A DNA stretch of 64,000 nucleotides from Geothrix sp. (GTDB lineage Bacteria > Acidobacteriota > Holophagae > Holophagales > Holophagaceae), in contig NZ_JAHRYQ010000002.1 of NCBI RefSeq assembly GCF_020622065.1, positions 1,175,905 to 1,239,904 on the forward strand. Direction: 5' to 3'. Positions 34,490 to 45,174 of the stretch are shown in pieces; the stretch's first letter is position 1, and each line of letters starts with the position of its first letter. Below the pieces are notes generated by a model that was not told the origin of the DNA, did no database searches, and saw nothing but the letters and a program-made list of their open reading frames with translations. The translations under genes and the position numbers were made by a program.

Positions 34490-35644
34490 TCAGGTCCGGG
34501 CTCGGACCCATCCTTCAGCATGACGCCTCGCGGCCTGGTCTGCATCCAGCACTTGGGGGAGCGACCCCAGGGGTTCTGCGGGGAGCCGGGACAAGGTGTC
34601 CCGGTTGCAGGCCTGGATGTCCCAGAATCCGAGGCGCCCTTGGAGGAAAGCGGCCACGGCCACCTCGTTGGCGGCATTCAGGAGGGCCGGGGCGGTGCCG
34701 CCCTCCCGCAGGGCCTCGAAGGCCAGCCCCAGGCAGGGGAAGCGATCCAGATCCGGGGCCTCGAAGGTCCAGGCGCGGGCCTCCTCCCAGGGGTAGGGCG
34801 CCACGGGGCCCGGCTGCTTGTCCGGGTAGAGCAGGCAGTACTGGATGGGCAGCTTCATGTCGTTGGCGCAGACCTGCAGCTGGTAGCTGCCGTCGTGGAA
34901 GCCGACCATCGCATGCACTTGGCTCTGGGGATGCACGGTGACGGCCACCTGGTCCGCCCGGAGGCCGAACAGGACGGAGGCCTCGATGACCTCCAGACCC
35001 TTGTTCATGAGGGTGGCGCTGTCGATGGTGATCTTGGGTCCCATCTTCCAGGTGGGATGGTTGAGGGCCTCTTCGATGGTGGCGGCCTGGATGCGGGCCA
35101 GGGGCCAGTCGCGGAAGGGACCGCCGCTGGCGGTGATGCGCACCTCGCGGATGGAGGCCGGGTCGCGCCCGTCCAGCAGCTGGTGCAGGGCCGCATGCTC
35201 GCTGTCCACGGGCAGCAACTCCCCCCCGCCGGCCAGGGCCGCCTCGTGCATGAGGGCGCCGCCCACCACCAAGGACTCCTTGTTGGCCACGCAGACCCGG
35301 CGCCCGGCCCTGAGCGCGGCCTCGGTGCTGGCCAGCCCGGCGCTGCCCACGATGGCCGCCACCACCGTGTCGGCCTCGGCATGGAGGGCGCAGGCCAGGA
35401 GGCCCTCGTCACCCCAATGGACTTCCGGCCGGTAGGAAAGGGCGGACCGCAGCCAGTCCGCATCCTCCCTGGACCCCACGGACACGCAGCGCGGTCGGAA
35501 GGTCTCGCACTGGTCCTTCAGCAGCTCCCGGTTCCGTCCCGCGGCCAGCGCCACCACGCGGAGCCGCTCGGGGTGGGCCTGCACCACCGCCAGCGTGGAG
35601 GTGCCGATGCTCCCGGTGGAGCCGAGGAGGGCGATCGCCCTCAC
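34490..35644 (-). CDS. dxr: 1-deoxy-D-xylulose 5-phosphate reductoisomerase
   Basis: 384 residues, full family length. NADPH-binding GSTGSIGTSTL at the N terminus, VANKESLV (substrate/metal loop), SGGPFRDWPL and HPTWKMGPKITIDSATLMNK in the middle, and a C-terminal helical domain. It makes MEP from DXP, the second step of the non-mevalonate isoprenoid pathway. GTG start, directly after the cdsA TAA. Confidence 0.97.
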   Translation of the reverse strand: MRAIALLGSTGSIGTSTLAVVQAHPERLRVVALAAGRNRELLKDQCETFRPRCVSVGSREDADWLRSALSYRPEVHWGDEGLLACALHAEADTVVAAIVGSAGLASTEAALRAGRRVCVANKESLVVGGALMHEAALAGGGELLPVDSEHAALHQLLDGRDPASIREVRITASGGPFRDWPLARIQAATIEEALNHPTWKMGPKITIDSATLMNKGLEVIEASVLFGLRADQVAVTVHPQSQVHAMVGFHDGSYQLQVCANDMKLPIQYCLLYPDKQPGPVAPYPWEEARAWTFEAPDLDRFPCLGLAFEALREGGTAPALLNAANEVAVAAFLQGRLGFWDIQACNRDTLSRLPAEPLGSLPQVLDADQAARRHAEGWVRART

Positions 35645-36529
35645 TTAATTGAACCCGTGCACGAAGTGGACATAGGCATAGAGCACCGGCGCCGCGAAGA
35701 CCAGGCTGTCGACGCGGTCGAGGATGCCGCCGTGGCCCGGGATGCTCACGCCCACGCAGGAATCCTTCACGCCGGCGCTGCGCTTCCAGGTGCTTTCCAC
35801 CAGATCGCCCAGCTGGCCCGCGATGCCCAGCAGCAGGCCCAGCGACACCACATCCACCAGGGACCACTCGGGGCAGACCGTGGCCTGCATGAGGAAGGCG
35901 CCCAGGAGGTTGCCGCCCAGGTTGCCGAAGGCCCCTTCCCAGCTCTTCTTGGGGCTGACCTTGGGGGCCAGCTTGCGGCGCCCGAAGTAGCTGCCCACGA
36001 AGTAGGCGGCGGTGTCGCCGAACCAGGTGATGATGAAGAGGGCCAGGATGAGGCGGCTGCCGGTTTTGGGCAGGGTGCCCTGCAGCATGAAGAGCTTCTG
36101 CTGGAAGCCCAGGCCGAAGCCCAGGTAGAGGGCGCCCAGCCAGGTGATGGCCTGGCTCGGCAGGGCCTCTTCCAGCTTCGGATCGAAGAAGAGGGCGCCG
36201 AAGTGGATCACCAGGGCTCCGGCGGCGAAGACGAGCCAGAGGGGCAGGGGATCGTGGCTGCCCGTGGCGAGGAAGAAGTGGGCCAGGATGCCGCAGCCCA
36301 CCAGGGATCCGGTGACCAGGGAGGGGTTGAAGCCCCGCACCCGGGCCATGAGGGTCAGCTCGCGCACGCCCATGACGGTGGCCAGGGCCATGAGGGCCAG
36401 GTAGGTCCAGGGGGCCCAGGGCCGGTCGCCGAGCCAGAGGAGGCTGAAGAAGAAGACCCCGAAGACCAGGGCCGTGCTCACGCGCACGGTCATGTTCTTC
36501 GTGTCCACCTTGGGCGTGGTCCGTTCCAT
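35645..36529 (-). CDS. cdsA: phosphatidate cytidylyltransferase
   Basis: 294 residues with eight or so membrane helices. The C-terminal CdsA signature KKSWEGAFGN, then GHGGILDRVDSLVFAAP is clear. It makes CDP-diacylglycerol from phosphatidic acid and CTP at the inner membrane. Its start overlaps the uppS stop (TGATG) and its stop abuts the dxr start. Confidence 0.96.
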   Translation of the reverse strand: MERTTPKVDTKNMTVRVSTALVFGVFFFSLLWLGDRPWAPWTYLALMALATVMGVRELTLMARVRGFNPSLVTGSLVGCGILAHFFLATGSHDPLPLWLVFAAGALVIHFGALFFDPKLEEALPSQAITWLGALYLGFGLGFQQKLFMLQGTLPKTGSRLILALFIITWFGDTAAYFVGSYFGRRKLAPKVSPKKSWEGAFGNLGGNLLGAFLMQATVCPEWSLVDVVSLGLLLGIAGQLGDLVESTWKRSAGVKDSCVGVSIPGHGGILDRVDSLVFAAPVLYAYVHFVHGFN

Positions 36530-37215
36530 CAGATCCCCCCGAAGCGTCGTTCGCGCTGGGCGTAGTCGTCGAGTGCTTGCTGCAGTTCCGCGGGACCGAA
36601 GTCGGGCCAGAGGAGGTCGGTCATGTGGAGTTCAGCGTAGGCGGACTGCCAGAGCAGGAAGTTCGAGATGCGGTGTTCCCCGCTGGTGCGGATGAGCAGG
36701 TCCACATCGGGCACACCGGCCGTCCAGAGCCGGGCGCCCAGGGCCGCCTCATCCACCTGCTCGGGCCGCAGGCCGTCCTCGACGCAGCGCCGGGCCGCCT
36801 GGGCCAGCTCCAGCCGGGACCCGTAGTTCACGGCCAGGTGGAAGGTCATGCCGGTGTTCTGGGCGGTGGCCGCCTCCAGGGTCTTCATGTCCGCCTGGAT
36901 GCCCGAAGGCATGCCTTCGAGGGCGCCCAGGTGGTGGAAGCGGATGCCCTTCTTGGTGAGCTGATGGACGAACATGCGGAGGTACATGCGGAGGAGGGCC
37001 ATGAGGGCCCCCACCTCCTGCGGGGGTCGCTTCCAGTTCTCGGTGGAGAAGGCATAGAGGCTCAGGTGCCGGATACCCGCATCCGAGGCGGCCTCCAGGA
37101 TGCGCTCCACCGCCTGCACCCCGGCCTTGTGGCCCTTGATCCGCGGCCAGCCCCGCTGCGCCGCCCAGCGGCCGTTGCCATCCATAATGATCGCGACATG
37201 GGTCGGCACGGTCAT
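36529..37215 (-). CDS. uppS: undecaprenyl diphosphate synthase
   Basis: 228 residues, the cis-prenyltransferase fold. MDGNGRWA with catalytic Asp near the N terminus, STENWKRP, RTSGEHRISNFLLWQSAYAE near the C terminus. Makes the C55 lipid carrier for peptidoglycan and polysaccharide. The ATG at 37215 follows AGGAG; a TGA overlaps it from the upstream mini-frame. First gene of the envelope operon. Confidence 0.96.
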   Translation of the reverse strand: MTVPTHVAIIMDGNGRWAAQRGWPRIKGHKAGVQAVERILEAASDAGIRHLSLYAFSTENWKRPPQEVGALMALLRMYLRMFVHQLTKKGIRFHHLGALEGMPSGIQADMKTLEAATAQNTGMTFHLAVNYGSRLELAQAARRCVEDGLRPEQVDEAALGARLWTAGVPDVDLLIRTSGEHRISNFLLWQSAYAELHMTDLLWPDFGPAELQQALDDYAQRERRFGGI

Positions 37216-37322
37216 CGCGTGCTCCTGTCCGGGGTGGGGCCAGGGCGGCCCACCAAGCCGGCCTCGTGTAGGCCCGCAGGGCATACCGAGATAATGATCG
37301 CCACATGGGTCGGAATGCTCAT
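37212..37322 (-). CDS. mini-frame 2 upstream of uppS (possible leader peptide)
   Basis: 36 codons beginning MSIPTHVAII, a near copy of the uppS N terminus, then diverging. Its TGA overlaps the uppS ATG by four bases as in translational coupling. An AGG lies before its ATG. Either a leader peptide or an evolutionary remnant. Confidence 0.4.
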   Translation of the reverse strand: MSIPTHVAIIISVCPAGLHEAGLVGRPGPTPDRSTR

Positions 37323-37329
37323 TGTGGGC

Positions 37330-37428
37330 CTAGATGCCGATCCGAGCGGCCGGTTCCTCATGGGCGGCCTCGCGCATCCCGGGAGGGGATGCCGAGAAAG
37401 GGATCGCGACTTGGGTCGGGACGGTCAT
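37330..37428 (-). CDS. mini-frame 3 upstream of uppS (possible leader peptide or remnant)
   Basis: 32 codons beginning MTVPTQVAIP, the same start as UppS apart from His-to-Gln, ending in a TAG just before mini-frame 2. It has GAGG about 10 bases upstream. No function is known; likely a decayed tandem copy. Confidence 0.35.
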   Translation of the reverse strand: MTVPTQVAIPFSASPPGMREAAHEEPAARIGI

Positions 37429-37555
37429 CGCGCCGGAAACCTCGAAAGGGTGAAAAAGGTCATGCTATCACGGGGTCTGAAGTGGAACCGAAGAGGCCAC
37501 TTGCCTTCCAAACCCCCGTGTTAGGCTTGACCCCATCTATCTTCCTGGCGACCCC

Positions 37556-39952
37556 ATGGTTCAGTTCAACACCCGAGCCAACGAGATCCTGCTCAAGCTG
37601 GTCTACTACGGGCCGGGTCTTTCGGGTAAGACGACGAATCTGAAGTCGTTGCACGCCATGTGCACCGACACGCAGCGGGGCGAGATGTTCTCCGTGAACA
37701 CCCAGGAGGACCGCACCCTCTTCTTCGACTTGCTGCCCATCAACCTGGGCTACATCTACGGCAACGCCATCCACCTGCAGATCTACACGGTGCCGGGGCA
37801 GGTGCAGTACGACGCCAGCCGCCGGGTGGTGCTGGGCGGGGCCGACGGCGTGGTGTTCGTGGCGGATTCCAGCGAAGCCAAGATGCAGGACAATGTCGAC
37901 TCGCTGTCGAACCTGTACCACAACCTCAACGCGAACCGCCTGAACATCAAGCAGATCCCCTTCGTGCTCCAGTACAACAAGCGGGACCTGCCGGACGCCA
38001 TGGCCGTGGGCGTCATGAACCGGCGCCTGAATTTCCGCAGCGTCCCCTACTTTGAATCCGTGGCCAGCCAGGGCACGGGCGTGCTGGATACCTTCCTGTC
38101 CATCACCCGCGAGACCGTGGGCTACACCTTCAAGAAGTACCACCTGGACAAGAAGATCAAGGACTTCGACGAGATGCTGAATCTCATCGAATCCAATGTT
38201 CGGTCGAGCATGCGGGAGCTGCCGCCTCCTTCCGAGACCGACCCGGCGCCGGCTCCGGCCCCGGACGCGACCGTGCTGCGGCACAGCAATGTCAGCGTCG
38301 CGGACCTGGTGCCCGGGAAGATCGCCGATGCCCAGGAGCTGCTGGAGGATGCCCTCAAGTCGAACATGGAGACGGCACGGCTCTACTCGGAGCTGAAGCA
38401 GGCCAAGGAGGCGCTGGAGAAGAAGAACGAGGAGTCGAGCCAGCTCTACGCCCAGCTCGACCGCGCGAACCAGGACAATCTGAAGACGCGGAAGTACCTC
38501 GAAGGCCTCGTGCAGAACATGGCCGAGGCGGTGATCTCCTTCGCGCCGGATGGCAAGATCCTCACCTGGAACATGGCCGCCGAGCGGATCTTCGGCTACG
38601 CGCGACCCGAGATCGTGGGCCGCAATATGGCGCAGCTCATGCCCGACCACCTGCTGGGCGAGCTGGAGCAGGTTGTCCTGCAGGTGGCCCGGGGCCAGGT
38701 GATCCACGACGCGGCCACCACGCGCATGCGCAAGGGGGGGCTGGCCTTCCCCGCCAGCATCACCTACGCGCCGGTGCGGAGCGCCGATGACCGGATCCTG
38801 GCCTTCTCCGCCATGGTGCGCGACACCAGCCAGACCCAGGCCCTGGAGGATCGGCTGGTCCATTCCCAGCGGCACGAGGCCCTGGGGCGCCTGGTACCCT
38901 CGCTCTTCCACGAGGTGGCCAACCGCCTGACGCCGGTGCTCCTGGAATCCCGCCTCATCGCCGAGGCCGCGATGGAGCCCCATCAGGCTGAACAGGCGAC
39001 CCGGCTGGTGCAGGCCGTGGAGTCCGTGCAGAGCCTGCTGCAGCCGCTCCAGACCGTGCTGAATCCCCCGGCCCCGAACCGGACACTCGTGCCGGTCAAC
39101 CGCCTGGTCCAGGAGGCCGCGGCCCTGGTGGAAGCGAAGGCCCAGCGCATGGACGCCAGCCTGGAGCTGAACCTGGATCCAGGGCTCCGCGAGACGAACC
39201 TGGATGCCACCCTGGTTCTCCAGGCCCTCACCAATCTGCTGCTGAACGGCCTGCAGTCCGTGGCCGGGAGTCCCGCGAAGCGCCTGCGGGTGGCCACCCG
39301 CGCCGCGGGGGGGAACCTGCAGGTGGTGGTCCAGGACTCGGGCCCGGTTCTTTCGGAGGCGCGCCAGGCCGAGCTGTTCGACCCCGCCGCCGCGGCCACG
39401 CCCGAAGCCCTGAGCCTGCCCGTGGTGGACATCATCGCCCGTCAGCACGGGGGGCGCCTCACGGTGCGGAGCCAGGAGGGGCTGGGGAACGCCTATCTGT
39501 TGGAGCTTCCCCTGGAGGCTTCACCGGTGGCCGCCCCCGTCGCATCGGCCGCCCCCGCCCCCGCGGGGTTGGAAGGCCGCCGGGCCCTGGTGGTGGACGA
39601 CGAAACCTTCCTGCTGGAGTGCCTCGTGGATGCCCTCGGCGCCTGGGGCATGGAGGTTTCCTCCAGCGCGCGGGGCGACGAGGCGATCCGGGAGCTGGAG
39701 CAGGGGAACTTCGACCTGATCGTGTCCGACATCCGCATGCCGGGACTCTCCGGCGTCGAGTTGTTCGACTGGTTGCGAACCCAGCGGCCCGCCATGACCA
39801 AGCGCATCCTCTACACCACGGGGGATTCCTTCGACGCCAAGACCCGCGGCTTCCTCGAGGGCAACCAGCTCCCCTACCTGGGTAAACCTTTCGATCTAAA
39901 GCAGCTGAAGCAAAGTCTCGAGCGCCTGATAGGGACTCCGATCGACGCGTGA
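37556..39952 (+). CDS. MglA-type GTPase fused to PAS, histidine-kinase-like and receiver domains
   Basis: 798 residues. Residues 1-195 are an MglA-like small GTPase: P-loop GPGLSGKT at 19-26, TVPGQVQYDASR at 78-89 and NKRD at 141-144. A linker and coiled coil (about 258-320) lead to a PAS domain (about 320-430), a HisKA-like region with HEVANRL (H452), a degenerate HATPase (NLLLNGLQ at 560-567 kept; G1 only DSG, no GxGLGL), and a receiver (DD at 681-682, phosphoacceptor D725, K777). So a polarity-type GTPase is joined to a two-component relay in one chain. No MglB partner adjoins. Start ATG at 37556. Domain order is read directly; signalling activity is inferred. Confidence 0.9.
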   Translation: MVQFNTRANEILLKLVYYGPGLSGKTTNLKSLHAMCTDTQRGEMFSVNTQEDRTLFFDLLPINLGYIYGNAIHLQIYTVPGQVQYDASRRVVLGGADGVVFVADSSEAKMQDNVDSLSNLYHNLNANRLNIKQIPFVLQYNKRDLPDAMAVGVMNRRLNFRSVPYFESVASQGTGVLDTFLSITRETVGYTFKKYHLDKKIKDFDEMLNLIESNVRSSMRELPPPSETDPAPAPAPDATVLRHSNVSVADLVPGKIADAQELLEDALKSNMETARLYSELKQAKEALEKKNEESSQLYAQLDRANQDNLKTRKYLEGLVQNMAEAVISFAPDGKILTWNMAAERIFGYARPEIVGRNMAQLMPDHLLGELEQVVLQVARGQVIHDAATTRMRKGGLAFPASITYAPVRSADDRILAFSAMVRDTSQTQALEDRLVHSQRHEALGRLVPSLFHEVANRLTPVLLESRLIAEAAMEPHQAEQATRLVQAVESVQSLLQPLQTVLNPPAPNRTLVPVNRLVQEAAALVEAKAQRMDASLELNLDPGLRETNLDATLVLQALTNLLLNGLQSVAGSPAKRLRVATRAAGGNLQVVVQDSGPVLSEARQAELFDPAAAATPEALSLPVVDIIARQHGGRLTVRSQEGLGNAYLLELPLEASPVAAPVASAAPAPAGLEGRRALVVDDETFLLECLVDALGAWGMEVSSSARGDEAIRELEQGNFDLIVSDIRMPGLSGVELFDWLRTQRPAMTKRILYTTGDSFDAKTRGFLEGNQLPYLGKPFDLKQLKQSLERLIGTPIDA

Positions 39953-40013
39953 AGGCCCCCCCTGCGGCATAATGGGGGTCGATCTCCACAGCACCCTCAT
40001 CGAGGAGTCCCCC

Positions 40014-41147
40014 ATGCAGCGCAGTTGGGTCTTGGCAGTCATCGTGGGGTCGGGCCTCCTGGCCCAGACGCCCCCTTCCGAACCTCCCCCCGTTCCCGCA
40101 CCGGCTCAGGCGCCGGCCGCCCAGCCCCCCGAGCCCAAGCCCGAGGAGGTCAAGCCCGAGGAGCCGAAGCCTGCGGCGCCGGTGTTGAAGGTCGGCGAGG
40201 CGAAGCCCTTCGACCAGCTCCGCCCCACCCAGCGCAAGCTGGCCTACACCCTCCAGCGTGCGGCCCTGGCGGCCCACGAGCTGGGCTACTACCGCAGCCA
40301 CCCCAAGGCGGTGGAGGTGCGTGAGGTTCTTGAAGCCCTGGTGCAGACCAAGGCCACCCTGCCCGAGAAGGCCCAGGCGGCCATCCCCGGGGTGGAGGCC
40401 TACCTGGTGCGTCTGCGGGCGAACCATGGCCTCTACGATGCGGAGGGGAAGAAGGTCCTCCTGGAAGGCACCTGGAAAGACCTCCAGGCTTCCGCCCGCG
40501 CCGCGGCCAAGCTCGGCGCCCCGGGCCTGGAAGCCCGTCTCCTCAAGGTGAAGGGCCTGCTCTTGGATCCCAAGGTCGATGCCGCCGCGCCCGTCTGGGC
40601 GGAACCTGAAGCGGCCGCCCCCGGGAAGAAGGGCAAGAAGGCTCCGAAGGGCCCCAAGGCTCCCGAGGGCTTCGCAGCCCAGAAGGCCGTGACGGCCCTG
40701 TGGGTGAAGCGGGCCCAGGCCTGGATCGAGAACACACCCCAGGAAGTCGAGGTCAAGGGCGAGAAGAAGATGCGCCGCCTGCCCGACCCTGCCCAGACCA
40801 AGGCCCTGAATGGCCTGCTCATCTGGTTGGAAAACGAGGACCTGGACCTGCTGAGGGATCCTGGTTTCGGCTGGATGGACCTGCGCCGCCTCGGCGCCGA
40901 GCCCGGCATGGGCCTGCTGGCCCATGCCGGCGACATGGCCACGGGCAAGGCTCCCGAGGGCCCCGCTGGGGAACTGACCCTGCTGCCCACGCTGGAACCC
41001 GTGGTCGGCGAGAGCAAGTTCGCCAAGGGCGAGGAGAAGCGGACCGTGCTCACCGAGGTGAAGCAGGGTGCCCCCGCCGCGAGCCTCGCCGTTCAGATGG
41101 CCGCGTTCGAGAAGCAGGGCCGGAGCCGGGAGCTCGAAGTCAAATAG
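40014..41147 (+). CDS. secreted Pro/Glu-rich protein, perhaps related to M49 N-termini
   Basis: 377 residues. Signal peptide (about 17 residues), a proline- and glutamate-rich stretch to about 55, then a helical domain. The segment RPTQRKLAYTLQRAALAAHELGYY and HPKAVEVREVLEAL resembles the N-terminal part of dipeptidyl-peptidase III relatives, but no HEXXGH zinc motif is present, so catalysis is not expected. GAGGAGTCCCCC precedes the ATG. It ends ahead of a strong shared terminator. Confidence 0.7.
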   Translation: MQRSWVLAVIVGSGLLAQTPPSEPPPVPAPAQAPAAQPPEPKPEEVKPEEPKPAAPVLKVGEAKPFDQLRPTQRKLAYTLQRAALAAHELGYYRSHPKAVEVREVLEALVQTKATLPEKAQAAIPGVEAYLVRLRANHGLYDAEGKKVLLEGTWKDLQASARAAAKLGAPGLEARLLKVKGLLLDPKVDAAAPVWAEPEAAAPGKKGKKAPKGPKAPEGFAAQKAVTALWVKRAQAWIENTPQEVEVKGEKKMRRLPDPAQTKALNGLLIWLENEDLDLLRDPGFGWMDLRRLGAEPGMGLLAHAGDMATGKAPEGPAGELTLLPTLEPVVGESKFAKGEEKRTVLTEVKQGAPAASLAVQMAAFEKQGRSRELEVK

Positions 41148-41161
41148 GGTTTCCCGCCTGG

Positions 41162-41191
41162 AAAAACGGGGCGCGATTGCGCCCCGTTTTT
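41162..41191. terminator. bidirectional intrinsic terminator
   Basis: AAAAACGGGGCGC, four-base loop, GCGCCCCGTTTTT: a perfect stem with T-runs on both strands. It separates the secreted-protein gene from the convergent OmpR-type regulator gene, serving both. Confidence 0.93.
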
Positions 41192-41910
41192 CATTCCTCG
41201 CCCTTGCGCTGCTTCCCTTCGGGATCGAACTGGTAGCCCACGCTGCGGATGGTGTGGACCCAGCGGGGGTGGTGGGGATCCTGCTCCATGACCCGGCGGA
41301 TGCGGACGATGAAGTTGTCCACGGTGCGGCTGGTGGGATAGGCGTCCTCGCCCCACACTTTGTCCAGGATGTCCGTGCGGCTCACCACCTGGCCCGGCCG
41401 CTCCATGAGCAGCTTGAGGATCATGCTTTCCTTCACGCCCAGCTGGAAGGGGCCCTGGGGCCCTTCGCCGCAGAAGTTGTCGAAGTCCACCCAGTGGCTT
41501 CCGAAGACCTGGCGGCTGCTGATCTCCCGGCTCTTGTACCAGGACTCGCGGCGCAGGATGGCCCGCACGCGCAGCAGCAGCTCGCGCACCTGGAAGGGCT
41601 TGCCCAGGTAGTCGTCGGCCCCGGTCTCGAAGCCGTGGACGCGGTCGTCGTCCGTGTTCTTGGCGGTGAGGAAGAGGATGGGCGTGAAGTTCTTGGCCTC
41701 GCGCACCTTCTCGCAGATGGTGAAGCCGTCCATGCCCGGCAGCATCACATCGAGGATCACCAGATCGAAGGTCTCGGCGAGGATCTGCTTCAGGGCCTGA
41801 TCGCCCCGGGGGATCCAGGTGCAGGCCAGGCCCTCCAGTTCCAGGTTGAGCTTGATGCCCTCGGCGAGACTGAGCTCGTCTTCCACCAGCAGGATCTTGG
41901 GCTCGGGCAT
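41191..41910 (-). CDS. OmpR/PhoB-family response regulator
   Basis: 239 residues. Receiver 1-120 (VEDE, phosphoacceptor Asp in LVILDVMLPG, Lys in LGKPFQ) and winged-helix DNA-binding domain with RTVDNFIVRIRRVM and IRSVGYQF at the end. Between them an insertion (about 125-155) is longer than usual. No histidine kinase adjoins, so it is an orphan at this locus. Divergent from the glycosyltransferase, 45 bases apart. Confidence 0.93.
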   Translation of the reverse strand: MPEPKILLVEDELSLAEGIKLNLELEGLACTWIPRGDQALKQILAETFDLVILDVMLPGMDGFTICEKVREAKNFTPILFLTAKNTDDDRVHGFETGADDYLGKPFQVRELLLRVRAILRRESWYKSREISSRQVFGSHWVDFDNFCGEGPQGPFQLGVKESMILKLLMERPGQVVSRTDILDKVWGEDAYPTSRTVDNFIVRIRRVMEQDPHHPRWVHTIRSVGYQFDPEGKQRKGEE

Positions 41911-41955
41911 GGGAAACTCCAGGTCAGGCTCCTAGAATAGGGCCTCGGAGCACTC

Positions 41956-42906
41956 ATGGACCCGTATCTCAGCATCATCATCCCCATCTACAACGAGGAG
42001 GAGAACATCCCAGCCCTGTGGGAGCGCCTCTCCCGGGTGATGACGGAGCACTTTGCGGACCCCGGGAAGCCCTGGGAGATCATCCTCACAGACGACGGCA
42101 GCCGGGACCGGAGCCTGGCCATGCTGATCGAGATCGCCAGGACCGAGCCCCGGGTGAAGGTGGTGGAGTTCAATCGGAACTACGGCCAGCACAGCGCCAT
42201 CTTCGGCGCCTTCGCCGAGGCGAAGGGCCAGATCATCGTCACGCTGGACGCGGATCTCCAGAACCCCCCCGAGGAGATCCCCAAGCTCGTGGCGAAGGTG
42301 GAGGAGGGCTTCGATGTGGTGGGCGGCTGGCGCCAGGGCCGCCAGGCCAACGACAGCTTCTTCCGCACCATGCCCAGCAAGATCGTCAACGCCGTCACCC
42401 GCCGGACCACGGGGGTGAAGCTCCACGACTACGGCTGCATGCTGCGGGCCTACAGCCGCGATGTGGTGGACGCCATGTTGCTCTGCAAGGAACGGTCGAG
42501 CTTCATCCCGGCGCTGGCCAACAGCTTCGCCAAGCGCATCACGGAAGTACCCGTGGCCCATGCCGAGCGGGCCGCCGGCGAGAGCAAGTACGGCCTCTGG
42601 AAGCTCATCAACCTCCAGTTCGACCTGCTCACCAGCTTCAGCCTTCTGCCCCTCCAGGCCCTCAGCGTGTTCGGGGTGCTGACGGCGGGCTTCGGCTTCC
42701 TGCTCTTCCTGGGGCTGGTGGCCTACCGCTTCCTGCACCCCGAAGGCACGGCCCAGGGCGTGTTCACCCTGTTCGCCATCCTCTTCTTCTTCGTGGGCTG
42801 CCAGTTCATCGCCTTCGGCCTGCTGGGCGAGTACATCGGCCGCATCTACCAGGAAGTGCGCGACCGGCCCCGGTACATGGTCAAGAAGGTCCACCAGGCC
42901 AAGTAG
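41956..42906 (+). CDS. family 2 glycosyltransferase, ArnC/DPM1-like
   Basis: 316 residues. GT-A domain: IIIPIYNEEENI, TDDGSRD, LDADLQNPPEEIP (DxD-type metal site), then two C-terminal membrane helices (about 230-255 and 265-290). Such enzymes move a sugar to undecaprenyl phosphate or dolichol-type carriers at the inner membrane. The acceptor fits with uppS being nearby, but the sugar is unknown. Confidence 0.92.
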   Translation: MDPYLSIIIPIYNEEENIPALWERLSRVMTEHFADPGKPWEIILTDDGSRDRSLAMLIEIARTEPRVKVVEFNRNYGQHSAIFGAFAEAKGQIIVTLDADLQNPPEEIPKLVAKVEEGFDVVGGWRQGRQANDSFFRTMPSKIVNAVTRRTTGVKLHDYGCMLRAYSRDVVDAMLLCKERSSFIPALANSFAKRITEVPVAHAERAAGESKYGLWKLINLQFDLLTSFSLLPLQALSVFGVLTAGFGFLLFLGLVAYRFLHPEGTAQGVFTLFAILFFFVGCQFIAFGLLGEYIGRIYQEVRDRPRYMVKKVHQAK

Positions 42907-42936
42907 GCCCGACCGGGCACGGGTCTCTCGGGGGGC

Positions 42937-43125
42937 TCACTCCTCCGGGATCGCTTCGCTCCACCCCTCGCCATGTTCTTCCTGGGGTTTCTCGGGGATG
43001 CGGTAGCTCTCGGTGGACCAGGCCCCGAGGTCCCGGAGGCGGCAGCGCTCCGAGCAGAAGGGCTTGAAGGCGTTCCCTTCCCAGGAGGTGGGGGTGCGGC
43101 AGATGGGGCAGGGTCGAAGGGTCAT
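42937..43125 (-). CDS. yacG: DNA gyrase inhibitor YacG-like zinc protein
   Basis: 62 residues. CPIC and FCSERCRLRDLGAW give the four-Cys zinc site of YacG, which binds GyrB and blocks gyrase. The start ATG at 43125 follows a weak site; ATG at 43137 is an alternative adding four residues. Acidic C-terminal tail. Convergent with the glycosyltransferase. Confidence 0.85.
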   Translation of the reverse strand: MTLRPCPICRTPTSWEGNAFKPFCSERCRLRDLGAWSTESYRIPEKPQEEHGEGWSEAIPEE

Positions 43126-43197
43126 GGAGGCCAGCATAGCTCGACTGATGTCTACATTGATCGAGAAGAAAATATGAGTAATTTTTAGAAGATTATA

Positions 43198-43225
43198 TTG
43201 ACACGGGCCCCATATCCCCTATCCT
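43198..43225 (+). promoter_or_regulatory. sigma-70-type promoter of dnaK
   Basis: TTGACA, 16-base spacer, TATCCT, in an AT-rich patch about 50 bases upstream of the dnaK ATG. A consensus -35 box. No CIRCE element (the TTAGCACTC/GAGTGCTAA motif) is present, and the HAIR motif of HspR (CTTGAGT-N7-ACTCAAG) is not seen in full. Confidence 0.8.
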
Positions 43226-43274
43226 CAAGAAGTCGAGGGCGGGTTCCACCCGGCCTCGCCCCAGGAGGAACGAC

Positions 43275-45164
<1,890 letters not shown>

Positions 45165-45174
45165 GTCCCACCCA

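Larger units (their letters stand above)
37184..37432. repeat. three tandem copies of the uppS start region, about 106-107 bases apart
   Basis: Copies at 37184-37219, 37291-37326 and 37397-37432. Copies 1 and 2 agree at 30 of 36 positions, copies 1 and 3 at 31 of 36. They share the core GGGTCGG on the plus strand, that is the codons for the PTHVAI start of UppS on the minus strand. Copies 2 and 3 also share a CCGAG edge. Together with the following 120 bases they make up the 340-base gap between uppS and the GTPase fusion. Confidence 0.75.

Noticed and set aside
43198-43274. CIRCE or full HAIR operator for dnaK
   Set aside because: No TTAGCACTC-type repeat and no complete CTTGAGT-N7-ACTCAAG; only half-site-like bases near dnaJ.
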